From assembly GCA_922989275.2 (NCBI GenBank), contig OV277869.1, positions 28,778,189-28,842,188 on the forward strand: a stretch of 64,000 bases of DNA. Direction: 5' to 3'. Position 1 is the stretch's first letter; each line of letters opens with the position of its first letter. Positions 36,301-41,500 of the stretch are shown here, one piece after another. The translations under genes and the position numbers were made by a program. The stretch is from Gari tellinella (taxonomy: Eukaryota > Mollusca > Bivalvia > Cardiida > Psammobiidae). Below the pieces are notes generated by a model. The model was given only the letters and a program-made list of their open reading frames with translations. It searched no databases and had not been told where the DNA came from.

Positions 36301-37690
36301 CAGACTCGCGGTTTCAGAGGAGTTGTCGCTTGAAGTAAATTTGAACGGACGGACGGACGGACAGACGGACGACGGACTGCGGGCGATCACAACAGCTCAC
36401 CTTGAGCCTTCGGCTCAGGTGAGCTAAAAACAGATTTTAGATGATGAAATTAGGCTTTAAAATCAATTGTATTGACTAAAAGCAAATCCCAGATTCCCAT
36501 ATTCATGCCTTATCAAGTTATGATCTGGTGAAATTCGTCACACATTTTTTAAATCAAATATACAAATACAACTAAAAAGGTTGTTTCCATGCTCTGGATG
36601 ATTCATTCTAATTTGCTCTTCCGTCTACACGCCTCTCCTCGAGTCAGGTGACCACACCAGGTCACGTGACCAGCACTAGTCGAACAGTCAGTGCCGACGA
36701 AGGAAGTGAGACACTTCCGAAAATTACACAGGTAATTCAAATTCGCTCTGAGTAATGGAAAACAAATTAGAAATATACAAATTTTTCTGGTAGTTTCCGG
36801 CATTACTGCCAGAGTTATATTTTAAAGAAATATGTATAGAGTTCCACATTTGACTGATTCATGATTTGCTCTATGTTGTGTTTTGAGGTTGACTCTCAAT
36901 ACACTAAGCAACATTTGATATTATTTCACGCAAATGTTATGCAGTTGTCATGTGTCACACCACAGTTTTTACAACGACACTCGACATACAACGCGATGCA
37001 TGACCCCGAGAAATAATATCAAAATTGACAAATGTCGCTTCCTGTATCGTTTTTTGCATCGGATCAAAATGTCATGATTCTTACCGTGCGTCGCATGTTC
37101 TGGTTTAAAGTTGACACATGACATACGAAGCGACACACAAAGTGACACATTACTTTTTGATCCAACGCTTCACAATACCATACAACGGGACATGATGCTA
37201 TAGATGTTGTCGGGAAGAGCGAAAAGGCAAATTGCAGTGTTCATATGTAGTGCGTCGTGTCACGTGTCAAATCACGTTGTCATGCCAATTATCTTTCATC
37301 GGATCGAAACGTCATGCGCGTGTCGCTTCATGTGTTGTGTGTTGACCTCAAAACACGACATGCAACAAGTAAATTGGCGCCAATGGAATGCTGTAGAAAT
37401 CAGAGCTGATGGCTGTAATACTGAGCCACTTGGCGATGCAAATTAAGATCAAAGACAACAAATATTAATTTTGACATGGATAGAGAGAAGAACGAATAAG
37501 CGCATATTCATAACTTACCCATTGCAATCACAAACACCTTGTAAAGTACAGAATTTATTTTCTTCTTGGCGTGTTCTTCATCTTTCACTTTAGCCTTTGA
37601 CACATGTTTCGTTCTGGAATTTCCCTTCTGCGCGCTTGATTTCCCATTTGATTGCTCAGAAGGTTGCTGTTGCTTCTTGCGTGCAGCCAT
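248..37690 (-). CDS. DPY19L1-like: DPY19L1-like protein C-mannosyltransferase, 15 exons, 3' end outside window
   Basis: The family transfers mannose from dolichol-phosphate-mannose to the C2 of tryptophan in WxxW motifs of thrombospondin-type repeats and acts in the ER membrane (GT-C fold). Exons in transcript order are 37690-37519, 27064-27040, 26095-26008, 22757-22620, 21601-21481, 20876-20783, 17945-17888, 9230-9139, 7869-7797, 7255-7151, 5562-5476, 4529-4473, 2325-2245, 1772-1671 and 319-248. Together they give 1365 nt, or 455 codons, with every phase closing. A Lys/Gln-rich cytosolic N-terminus (residues 1-45) precedes a first membrane segment (about 48-65). Family landmarks are [16 protein letters not shown] (73-88), GLYYSYYKT (96-104), [18 protein letters not shown] (124-141), [12 protein letters not shown] (171-182), [32 protein letters not shown] and AAEFDFME. 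Acidic E74, in the first lumenal loop, matches the position I recall as the catalytic base of the worm enzyme. The [11 protein letters not shown] form favours the L1/L2/L4 group over L3. The remaining roughly 200 residues lie left of position 1. Confidence 0.95.
427..935. mobile_element. Family A MITE interrupted by a family C MITE
   Basis: The A part shows CCCTTTATCCCATAGCC, the GAAAGTAAAGCAGAA hairpin and the conserved ATTTCTTAxGxTACATA arm. It resumes at about 862 after the C insertion and ends near GTAATGGGTCAA. Confidence 0.75.
620..861. mobile_element. Family C snap-back MITE, copy 1
   Basis: Inverted ends GGCCCGTTTCATAAAACTTT and AAAGTTTTATGAAACGAGCC enclose a hairpin with arms AATCCTGTCTTGTGACATCT. 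Confidence 0.85.
1130..1313. mobile_element. Family B MITE
   Basis: A perfect hairpin around 1162-1232 with arms GTCCCTGATTAGAGGGCTCC. Outer parts match other B copies; one end is unclear. Confidence 0.75.
1671..1772 (-). CDS. DPY19L1-like: DPY19L exon 14
   Basis: It encodes [19 protein letters not shown] followed by [15 protein letters not shown], the conserved lumenal block of the family. The acceptor is TTTTTCAG and the donor GAG|GTAGGT. It has 34 codons. Confidence 0.95.
2245..2325 (-). CDS. DPY19L1-like: DPY19L exon 13
   Basis: It encodes [19 protein letters not shown], then KLFNIADD. The acceptor is ACTTTGCAG and the donor GAT|GTGAGT. It has 27 codons. Confidence 0.94.
2773..4189. mobile_element. 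TA-flanked pogo/Tigger-like element, 1.4 kb, non-coding
   Basis: The ends are inverted repeats (left CAGTCTATTCTCGATACTAC, right its near complement) flanked by TA on both sides. Subterminal CATTGTTACGAAAATGCA-type words occur at both ends. TA duplications and CAG ends fit the Tc1/mariner superfamily, pogo branch (inference). No transposase frame is visible. It contains the 5S-like sequence at 3291-3410. Confidence 0.75.
3291..3410 (+). rRNA. 5S rRNA-like sequence (dispersed copy or 5S-derived SINE head)
   Basis: It is about 120 nt and matches animal 5S throughout: ATATCACGTTGAAAA, CGTCCGATCACCGAAGTTAA, GCCCGGTTAATACTTGGATG, GGTGACCGCCTGGGAATACC. The internal control region is well preserved and a TTTT terminator follows at about 3410. 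Changes in the first 10 nt and near the 3' end weaken the terminal helix. It is followed by about 60 nt and a (CAA)n stretch near 3463-3480, as in 5S-derived SINEs. A single copy inside a transposon suggests a mobile or pseudogene copy and not an rDNA array. Confidence 0.8.
4473..4529 (-). CDS. DPY19L1-like: DPY19L exon 12
   Basis: It encodes [19 protein letters not shown], 19 codons, phase 0. The acceptor is CCATACAG and the donor TGG|GTAAGT. Its position between the SGLITIF and AVQG blocks agrees with the family order. Sequence conservation is weaker than in the other exons. Confidence 0.88.
5210..5448. mobile_element. Family B MITE next to DPY19L exon 11 donor
   Basis: It runs ATAACCCTTTCACCTCTACA to TTAGGGTTGAAAGGGTTAA, with the hairpin TGATCAGAGGGCTCCTATAG. 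It is closely similar to 21227-21468. Confidence 0.85.
5476..5562 (-). CDS. DPY19L1-like: DPY19L exon 11
   Basis: It encodes [19 protein letters not shown] followed by [10 protein letters not shown], matching the family's LMFGNSMLLTSYY membrane block. The acceptor is TTTGCAG and the donor TTT|GTGAGT. A family-B MITE ends 28 bp from the donor. Confidence 0.94.
6522..7150. mobile_element. Family A MITE with other inverted-repeat elements inside
   Basis: The outer A ends are AACCCTTTCCCACATAGCC and GGGGAAGAGGGTAAGAG. Inside, CTAACACCACCGTG (6690) to its complement at 6829 is one hairpin element. TTTCTCACCTC (about 6835) to GAGGTGAGAAA (about 7050) is another. The A element ends at exon 10's donor. 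Confidence 0.65.
7151..7255 (-). CDS. DPY19L1-like: DPY19L exon 10
   Basis: It encodes [20 protein letters not shown] and [15 protein letters not shown], phase 0 throughout. The acceptor is CATTTTCAG and the donor GGG|GTAACT. Confidence 0.93.
7797..7869 (-). CDS. DPY19L1-like: DPY19L exon 9
   Basis: It encodes [17 protein letters not shown] and SFMLPWQ. The acceptor is TTCTTTTAG and the donor CAG|GTATGT. It has 73 nt. LPWQ joins FAQF of the next exon, as in the family. Confidence 0.94.
7946..8198. mobile_element. Family A MITE (full length, 253 bp)
   Basis: TTAA borders and CCCATTACCCMATA inverted ends are present. The hairpin GAAAGTAAAGCAGAATGCGC/GCGCATTCTGCTTTACTTTC lies off-centre. It is the best reference copy of the family in this window. 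Confidence 0.9.
8375..8515. mobile_element. Family H snap-back element, copy 1
   Basis: Inverted ends of type TTATAAACCTTTTGAGTTGA, inner arms around TTTGAGCTTTTGGTACGAGC. Confidence 0.65.
8879..9125. mobile_element. Family A MITE, degraded hairpin
   Basis: A-type ends and the flanking TACTGAATATKCATGACTG-like arm are kept, but one hairpin arm is shortened. It lies just downstream of exon 8's donor. Confidence 0.75.
9139..9230 (-). CDS. DPY19L1-like: DPY19L exon 8
   Basis: It encodes [18 protein letters not shown], then [12 protein letters not shown]. TRVxWTPPLRExFxYPFLVLQ is a strongly conserved family block. The acceptor is CTCTTTCAG and the donor CAG|GTAATA. It has 30 codons plus two bases. 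Confidence 0.95.
9342..9583. mobile_element. Family A MITE, inverted orientation
   Basis: It runs TTAACCCATTACCCCCTAAA to GGGGTAATGGGTTAA with the standard hairpin in the middle. Confidence 0.88.
9790..10275. mobile_element. Short minisatellite-core element
   Basis: ATGCCCCCTGTGGCAT at the left and ATGCCGGGGGCATAA at the right flank two copies of AGTCCAAATTAGGTCAAGGT (9850, 10030). GGACGGACGGACGGAC stands before the right end. Confidence 0.6.
10285..10425. mobile_element. Partial family F MITE
   Basis: The hairpin CCTATGGTGTTACTACTCAT and right arm GTTAACTCCCTCTTACCTGGA are present, without the left terminus. Confidence 0.65.
12021..12168. mobile_element. Family H snap-back element, copy 2
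   Basis: CCAAGGTTATAAAGCTTTTT with GATTTGAGTTTTTGATGAGC in the middle. It lies within the 4.2-kb insertion. Confidence 0.65.
12542..12798 (+). other. Unassigned open segment with acceptor-like start
   Basis: A GTTGTTTCAG acceptor-like sequence is followed by an open frame of about 85 codons ending TAA at 12796-12798. It contains [17 protein letters not shown] and a run of Asp/Asn/Glu. I recognise no family. It lies inside a 4.2-kb insertion (10829-14983), so it may be a remnant of that element's coding part. It could also be chance. Confidence 0.2.
15110..15248. mobile_element. Truncated family F MITE
   Basis: It starts AGGGCTCCAGATAAGGGGGT, keeps the hairpin and is cut after TTGGATTTGATCC. 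It directly follows another F end at 15094. Confidence 0.75.
15260..16350. mobile_element. Minisatellite-core element, about 160-bp units
   Basis: GGGAGATAATTCAATATTGG recurs near 15546, 15703, 15858, 16017 and 16185. The array ends in GACGGACGGACGGACATTC. Structure resembles bivalve pearl/Helitron-like non-autonomous elements (established type; assignment inferred). Confidence 0.65.
17191..17418. mobile_element. Family A MITE
   Basis: It runs TTAACCCATTACCCAATAAA to GGGGGAAATTGGTTAA. One hairpin arm is slightly degraded. Confidence 0.85.
17530..17779. mobile_element. Family A MITE
   Basis: It starts TTAACCCTTTACCTGATAGC and contains the hairpin AGCAGAATGCGCCTTAAGGC. It ends GGGGAAAGGGTT about 110 bp from exon 7. 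Confidence 0.85.
17888..17945 (-). CDS. DPY19L1-like: DPY19L exon 7
   Basis: It encodes [19 protein letters not shown]. The acceptor is TTTGCAG and the donor GAG|GTAGGA. It has 58 nt and closes to phase 0. Confidence 0.95.
18111..18297. mobile_element. Family G TA MITE, copy 1
   Basis: CAGTCGAAACTTGATACTTT to AAGTATCACATTTCGCCTG, TA on both sides. Internal hairpin AAACATGGCTTAGCCACGTTT. Confidence 0.82.
18723..18970. mobile_element. Family A MITE
   Basis: The hairpin variant GAAAGTAAAACAGAATGTAC pairs with its complement and is flanked by A-type arms. Confidence 0.8.
19380..19620. mobile_element. Family J MITE, copy 1
   Basis: Ends GCCATGAGAAAACCAGACTT and complement-like TGAATCAGGTTTTCTTATGT. 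It shares internal ATGCTGTAGATGCTTGTGAG with the copy at 62196. Confidence 0.65.
19665..19914. mobile_element. Family C snap-back MITE, copy 2
   Basis: It has the same termini (GGGACCCGTTTCATAAAACT) and the same central hairpin as the copy at 620. Confidence 0.85.
20174..20421. mobile_element. Family A MITE
   Basis: It runs CCCATTACCCCATATCC to GGGGTAATGGGTAA with a full hairpin. A second, truncated A copy starts at 20454. Confidence 0.83.
20783..20876 (-). CDS. DPY19L1-like: DPY19L exon 6 (membrane segment)
   Basis: It encodes [15 protein letters not shown] and then [16 protein letters not shown], a transmembrane stretch typical of the family. The acceptor is TATTTTCAG and the donor CTCAG|GTAAAT. 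The length of 94 nt fits phases 1 to 2. Confidence 0.95.
21009..21098. repeat. Family B hairpin core
   Basis: Arms AACAGTGTAGACCCAGATCAG and complement with loop CCTCCTAAAGGAG. Outer ends not resolved. Confidence 0.7.
21227..21468. mobile_element. Family B MITE next to DPY19L exon 5 donor
   Basis: TTAA on both borders, ends CCCTTTCAACCCTACAG and TAGGGTTGAAAGGG, perfect hairpin. Only 12 bp separate it from exon 5. Confidence 0.9.
21481..21601 (-). CDS. DPY19L1-like: DPY19L exon 5
   Basis: It encodes [12 protein letters not shown] through to [13 protein letters not shown], 40 codons plus one base. The acceptor is GGTTCTTGCAG and the donor GAGG|GTAAGT. A family-B MITE ends only 12 bp from its splice donor. 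Confidence 0.95.
21737..21929. mobile_element. Family F MITE
   Basis: It runs CAGGGCTCCAGATAAGAGTG to CTTTATCTGGAGCCTTG with the same hairpin as 30456-30648, in the opposite orientation. Confidence 0.88.
22021..22698. repeat. 116-bp tandem array, about 5.8 copies, containing exon 3' end and splice donor
   Basis: Splice-donor positions recur at 22038, 22154, 22270, 22386, 22502 and 22618, exactly 116 bp apart. The right-most unit is the real exon 4. Each other unit carries about 78 nt of exon 3' coding sequence, the GT donor and about 38 bp of intron-like DNA. Units are nearly identical, with a few single-base changes. Confidence 0.95.
22620..22757 (-). CDS. DPY19L1-like: DPY19L exon 4
   Basis: It has 46 codons from GLYYSYYKT to FNLYPE, phase 0 at both ends, with acceptor GCTTTCAG and donor GAG|GTGAGA. 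The last 79 nt of this exon plus its donor are copied five more times immediately downstream in the intron, with a 116-bp period. Confidence 0.96.
22975..23530. mobile_element. Repeat element with GAGTAACATTTATGCCAA units
   Basis: CCTGAGTAACATTTATGCCA recurs at about 23088, 23242 and 23371. It ends ACCGACCGACCAACGGACAG and GTTTGTGGGGGTAC, in the style of the other GGAC-tailed elements. Confidence 0.55.
23545..23720. mobile_element. Family B MITE, worn
   Basis: The hairpin GTAGACCCAGACCAGAGGGC has several mismatches. The downstream part matches B copies and ends GTTGAAGGGGTTAA. Confidence 0.65.
23768..24027. mobile_element. Family D MITE with an A-type hairpin core
   Basis: Ends CAGGGCTGCCATTTCTCCGG and TTTATGGCAGCCCTG. 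The middle (23828-23905) is the AAAGTAAAGCAGAATGCACC hairpin known from family A. Confidence 0.75.
24241..24288 (-). CDS. Possible 16-codon cassette exon in DPY19L intron 3 (uncertain)
   Basis: It is 48 nt, open, phase 0 at both ends, with acceptor TTTGTTTCAG and donor ACG|GTGAGG. It would insert 16 residues ([16 protein letters not shown]) between RTEM and GLYYSYYKT, which are contiguous in known family members. It could be an alternative exon or a chance match, and I do not include it in the main model. Confidence 0.2.
24332..24615. mobile_element. Family A MITE, composite of two hairpins
   Basis: The TTAA border and A ends are present, but there are two successive hairpins (about 24386 and 24509). 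This suggests one A copy inserted in, or recombined with, another. Confidence 0.7.
24745..24960. mobile_element. Family A MITE
   Basis: A hairpin with GAAGTAAAGCAGAATGCACC and A-type arms; termini are worn. Confidence 0.7.
25692..25852. mobile_element. Unassigned snap-back MITE
   Basis: AAATTCATACCAGTGTAGCA near the left and CCCTGGTATGAATTTAT at the right, with inner arms GAGATGCTAGCCTAC and GTAAGCTAGCATCTC. Confidence 0.65.
26008..26095 (-). CDS. DPY19L1-like: DPY19L exon 3 (first lumenal loop)
   Basis: It encodes [16 protein letters not shown] followed by [13 protein letters not shown], the most diagnostic motif of the family and the site of the predicted catalytic acid (E74). The acceptor is TTTTCCAG and the donor ATG|GTGAGA. 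It has 29 codons plus one base. Confidence 0.95.
26293..26544. mobile_element. Family A MITE (full length)
   Basis: TTAA borders, TTAACCCATTACCCCATAGC to GGGGTAATGGGTTAA, intact hairpin. It lies in DPY19L intron 2, about 200 bp upstream of exon 3 on the transcript. Confidence 0.9.
26787..27032. repeat. Direct duplication beside the 25-nt microexon
   Basis: About 85 bp starting GTCAAACATTTGAAAATCTTC at 26787 recurs at 26947 and ends 6 bp before the microexon's splice donor. It lies wholly in DPY19L intron 2. Confidence 0.8.
27040..27064 (-). CDS. DPY19L1-like: DPY19L exon 2, 25-nt microexon
   Basis: The acceptor is TATTTACAG and the donor is CAG|GTAAGA. The 25 nt encode AVAIGYIHR across both junctions and are exactly what is needed to bring exon 1 (phase 1) into frame with exon 3. 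They complete the first membrane helix. The exon is 10.5 kb from exon 1. Confidence 0.88.
27562..27812. mobile_element. Family A MITE
   Basis: It runs TTAACCCTTTCCCCCATAGA to GGTAAAGGGTTAA with the hairpin AGAATGCGCCCTAAGGCGCA. Confidence 0.87.
27815..28178. mobile_element. Family F MITE containing a family G MITE
   Basis: F ends GGCTCTATATAAGAGGGAG and CCCTTTATCTGGAGCACTG. The G copy at 27983-28156 interrupts it. Confidence 0.78.
27983..28156. mobile_element. Family G TA MITE, copy 2 (inside family F)
   Basis: TAGTCGAACTTTGATATCTC to GATATCGAAGTTCGACCG with TA borders. Part of one internal arm is deleted. Confidence 0.82.
28458..28714. mobile_element. Family A MITE
   Basis: TTAA borders and a full hairpin. 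Ends are CCCTTTCCCTTATAG and CAGGTAAAGGGTTAA. Confidence 0.87.
29494..29738. mobile_element. Family J MITE, copy 2
   Basis: Ends GTGTCATGACAAAACCTTTC and GGCTAGTTTTGTCATGGCA, with TATTGCATTG-type subterminal words on both sides. Confidence 0.65.
30456..30648. mobile_element. Family F MITE (193 bp, best copy)
   Basis: It runs CAGGGCTCCAGATAAGGGGA to CTTATCTGGAGCCCTG, flanked by ATGATCT on both sides. The central hairpin is ACTACTCATTAGAATCGTCT and complement. Confidence 0.88.
30994..31540 (-). mobile_element. TTAA-flanked element with tRNA-like module, copy 1
   Basis: The ends are inverted (AGAGGCTCGCAACCGGAT and ATCCGGTTGCGAGTCCCT) and bordered by TTAA on both sides. It is inserted into the hairpin loop of a family-A MITE, whose two halves continue outside. 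It contains an A-rich stretch, a tRNA-like module at 31135-31226 and a GTTGTTGTTGC-type stretch. TTAA target choice suggests piggyBac-type mobilisation (inference). Confidence 0.85.
31135..31226 (-). tRNA. tRNA-Ser/Leu-like module in TTAA element, copy 1
   Basis: It is a minus-strand sequence with B box GGGTTCGAATCCC, acceptor-like ends AGCGCTG and CAGGGCT, and a long variable region. The anticodon arm is not convincing, so it is a derived module and not a functional tRNA. Confidence 0.45.
32011..33380. mobile_element. Minisatellite-core element, about 320-bp units
   Basis: It begins CAAGAGGCCCATGCGGGCCT and ATATCGCTCACCTGG, and ends CCAGGTGAGCTAAAAA. Internal CATAATTTGAACAATCTTGA recurs near 32383, 32703 and 33023. 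GGACGGACGGACG precedes the end. Confidence 0.7.
33683..33897. mobile_element. Family A MITE, shortened hairpin
   Basis: It has TTAA ends and A arms, but the hairpin is reduced to CAGGCCCACTCTGCTTTAC. Confidence 0.75.
34125..34410 (+). mobile_element. tRNA-derived SINE
   Basis: The head GGTGAAGTCGAGGGGTAAAG resembles an A box and GGTCATAAGTTGGATCC a diverged B box. A roughly 200-bp body (GTGCTTTACACTGGGCATCT) follows, then an AACAAACAAACCAAACC tail. Confidence 0.65.
34449..36427. mobile_element. Second minisatellite-core element of the same family
   Basis: It runs CAAGAGCCCCATGGGGCATA to GGCTCAGGTGAGCTAAAA, with the same internal words as 32011-33380. A-type MITE debris (35337-35415) and a duplicated B-type palindrome (35440-35535, 35845-35940) interrupt it. 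Confidence 0.65.
35572..35625. repeat. CAAA microsatellite
   Basis: Repeated ACAA/CAAA units inside the GGAC-type element. Confidence 0.75.
36860..37370. repeat. Inverted-repeat region upstream of DPY19L exon 1
   Basis: TTGTGTTTTGAGGTTGACTC near 36872 is matched inverted by GTTGACCTCAAAACACGACA near 37340. Between them CACGACA/TGTCGCTT/TGACACATGACAT words recur in both orientations. Element ends not resolved. Confidence 0.5.
37519..37690 (-). CDS. DPY19L1-like: DPY19L exon 1 (start codon)
   Basis: The ATG is at 37690-37688, followed by 57 codons plus one base. The donor GTAAGT lies at 37518 downward. It encodes a hydrophilic tail rich in Lys, Gln and Ser, then the start of the first membrane helix ([10 protein letters not shown]). 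It is the only open ATG upstream of the microexon, and the gene on the other strand begins 358 bp away. Confidence 0.9.
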
Positions 37691-38047
37691 TGTTGATGTC
37701 GTGTAAACAGTTTCCGTTCTCAGACTGATATATTAGACGTTTTTCAGGAAAACTCACATAGATTCATGCGTACGCAGGCAATAATAGAAACAGTAAACCA
37801 GTCTTCTATTCGGCAACCGGAACTTGGGCATTTAAACGGGCACCTGTTTACGGAAATCTCCGTATATGGAAGTTTCCGGCCGTGTCTCAGGGTAACGAGG
37901 AAGTTTACATAGCATCGGAAAGTAATGGAGGTGTTTCGGTGAAAATCTCTGTAGCTGGCAAGAGATTGAATGACATAGGCCTAATTAGACAATTTAATCT
38001 TAATCTAGATCGCCAGCCATATTCCCTTGGACAGTGACAAAGTCAAA
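37691..38047. promoter_or_regulatory. Shared intergenic region between divergent genes
   Basis: Only 357 bp separate the two start codons, so 5' UTRs and core promoters of both genes must overlap or abut here. The segment is richer in G, C and CpG than its surroundings, has no recognisable transposon, and I see no clear TATA box. A CpG-type bidirectional promoter is inference from this layout. Confidence 0.55.
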
Positions 38048-38579
38048 ATGACTGCAGTCTTCAGCAGCGGTTCAGTATTAGCTGACTCCACGTTTAAAAC
38101 TCGGCCTGGCTTTCAAACCTATCTCTACACAGACGCTAATGCAGGCGGGCATGCAGTGCAACAGATTGAAGAGAAACGGCGTATTCGCCACATGAAATTC
38201 CCAACACTGACAGGTCGCCAAGATGTTGATTCATTTCAGGAAGACTTGAAAAACATAGGATTTAAGAAGTGGAATGATAAGGGTGATTATAGAGCGGAGG
38301 CTCCATACAGGGACTATGACAACATTGTCGACCCAGTGTCAGGCTTTGTAAGTGCTGGAGGAGATGTAGATAGGAACACTGGACATAAAAAGATAAAGTC
38401 ATTGGTTCAGTTGAATAACACACCGCAGGCAGCGCCTCCATCAGCAAAGGATTCTGATAGAAAAGGTGTAACAGCAGCACCCTCAGAGCTGAGGCGATCA
38501 AATACCTATGAACCAGGGGCGCCATCAGCATGGAACAGCAGACAGACATCAGATATATGGATCCGATCTCAATTAGGGG
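38048..38579 (+). CDS. Plus-strand gene exon 1
   Basis: It has 177 codons plus one base, from MTAVFSSGSVLADSTFKTRP to WIRSQLGG, with donor GGGG|GTAAAT. It holds the GFQTYLYTD and VDPVSGFVSAGG blocks. The ATG is preceded by AGTCAAA. The open frame runs 5' of the ATG to a TTG without another ATG. Confidence 0.88.
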
Positions 38580-41500
38580 GTAAATTTACAGTTGATATTT
38601 ACAGAGCTTATATCATGTGCATTTAGGCATTAACCCTTTGCATGTATAATAGCTGGGATAACGTAGTTCGGTCAGGTTACTGGACGTTCCGCTACCCTGT
38701 TGTATTCATTCTACTTATACTTCTACTTCGTTACTCCCTACTATCAATTTCTGACAATGACAGGGAGGTCGGGGTGTCATGTCTGTCAGGGTGTTTTTTA
38801 CTGGGTAGCGAAAAAGTCTAGGTAGCCAAAAGACCATCCGCAAAATTGTTAGCCACAAGGTAGCTAACATGCTAATGTAGCGAATATACAGGTAGAAAAA
38901 CGTCCTGAAATCGCTCTATCAGTCTAGATTTTTTTTTCTAAAGTGTATTACCGTACTATTACGTTTGGACGGTAGTCTTTCTAGGGTCCATGGAAAAACC
39001 CCATACGACTGGCACACTACTGGTATACTACCGAGAGCCTGCCCATACGTATCCATACGAGTTGAATCTATACCGTAGGGCCATTTGTATGGATATTATT
39101 CTATCATACATGTTAAATATGATCATTATGAAGATATTCCATCAAAAAAATTAATTAAATCCCATTATTAATCCTATAATATCGATATTTCCAAATACGT
39201 ATGAATATCCCATACCAGTAAATGACTATTAGGGCCCAATACGAGTTGAATCTATACTGTAGGTCAACGTGTGTGGATATAAGTCTATCTTAAAAAAAAT
39301 ATGATCATAATTAGTGTTGTAGCGATGATCGATTATAATCGATCATCGATCGAAAAAAGCCATAATCGACGATAATCGATTATGATTTGCCATAATCGAT
39401 TATGTTCGATTATTTATGATAAAGTTATGAAGAAGCATTGTGCATATAAAAGACAGATTGTAGCTTAATGCAGGTTGGATGTAATGCAGAATGCTTCTAT
39501 GGGAGTGTTCTGCATTACTTCCAACCCACATTTAACAAAAAGCTGCCTTTCATGTGTTCACTACCAGGTAGGTATCCTAAAAGTATGGTTAAGTAAGCTT
39601 TGACTGTAATGTTAATCTGAAAAAGTTGTGTTCTTTAATATTTGTTCTTGAAATAATTTTTATAAATTGTTTTACTTACTTGCACCAAATATATAAATGA
39701 AACAGTTGATTCCAAACCAAGAGCTTTTCAAACAATGTTTACCCAGATGAACGGCCGCAGCAATAGTAATTACAGGTAGTAAAAGAAGTGGTATACAATA
39801 AGTACAAAGCAAGCTCAATTAATTTGCAAATAAAAATAGGACTTTAATTTAACTGTTTTATCAAATTGCTGCTTTGTTCTTGATTTGGCTTCATATGGGT
39901 GCATTGTTGGCAAAATTATGTAGATATATAACATACAAATATAAACATGAGTATCACATATATTCAGCTTTTCAGAGTACATATATAATAGTTTATGTTA
40001 AAACGATTACATAATCGATCATCGATCGATTATGACTACCAATAATCGTTTATAATCGATTATGGTTTTCGGACCGATTATACAACACTATATGATATAC
40101 ATTTGTATACAAATAGCTATTTTCTTCTTCAAATTATTTATAATACAGTATCAACATTTCCCAAAAGTTTCTGAAAAGGCACAAAACGAGTATTTTTTCT
40201 ATTTTATTATAAATAAAAATTATAATTGTAAAGTAAACACGTTTTAGAAAGTTTTTTTTTTCATTTTAAACCCATTATTTATTATACAGTTTCAATTGTT
40301 CCCCAAAAAAGTATAAAAGCGCCATACGAATATCGCCAGATAAACCTGAACCCCTACGAGTTGAATCCACACCATAAGTTCACTTTCCGGATTCCTTCGC
40401 AAACAGTGATAATGATAAACATAATTTATGAGGTCTTTTATAAAATATAAAATTATTGAACGAGTAATTCAAGCTAAAGCTTGTAAATTCCTATATAAGG
40501 ATTAAACACGCTTGATCTCGCCGAGGTTTTAACACCTTTGACAATCACTTCCTTTAACACCTGTCACTTTAACACGTGTCGCTAACACGTGCCGCTAATT
40601 CACACAGTATACCGTTTTTGAAAGAGAGCATCCGCCACATCAAATCTTATACCGCCTGTTGCATATGCAAATTCAAATTTCAAATTATGTAAAAGTTAAT
40701 GCACTCGGGGCTCGTGACGAGAACCCCACCTTCGTGAGTCCCATAATTTGGAACAAAATGTCGATTTATTTAACTAAATAGTGAAAATACCTAAAAAATG
40801 TAAAATAAAAAATAACTGTCATAATATGCTTGCGTGTATTGACCTCACACTCTCAATGATGCATGCTCTTTTACCCCATTCACTATAAATTGCCGTCTGC
40901 TTTTATTTCTACAATCATTTTCAAGTAATTTGAACATTTGTCTGATCATGATCAAAACTATTTGCAAGTAATCAATGTACTCTTGGTTAGGGAGTGAGTG
41001 GTTTAAGTAAAAAACATGGTAAGAAAAAATGCAATCAACATTTTTATGAACAAAGTTAAAGACAGTTTCAACAGTATATAATTACCGTTATGACATGCTT
41101 TAGCGAAACGATCGGGGTAAGTAAGCGCATTATTATGTAAGAGTGTGAGAGGTCGATAAACCCAAGTTTTTTGTGTGTTTAAAATGAGACTGATTATCAA
41201 ATGAAGAATGAACCTGAACTGAAAGAGAACAAATTATCAAAATATGGAAACAAAGCAGAGGTACGTGTTAATGGGCTTTAAATGTTCAAATACAAAAGAA
41301 GAAAATGTATTTATAAGATGGAAACAATACATTAATAAAATACAGTTAAACCCTTCTATTACAACAACTAAAATATTTGTTAATGGACATTAACGCACGC
41401 TGATTTCTTAATGGAAGACTGAGTCTGGTTTTGAAGACATGTGGTCACAAAAAACATGTTGAAAGTAAAGCGTCTGAAGACGCACTCGGATTTACTTTCA

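Noticed and set aside
37204..37446. 80-codon open frame upstream of DPY19L
   Set aside because: It lies in the inverted-repeat block; no recognisable domain, no supporting splice or start context.
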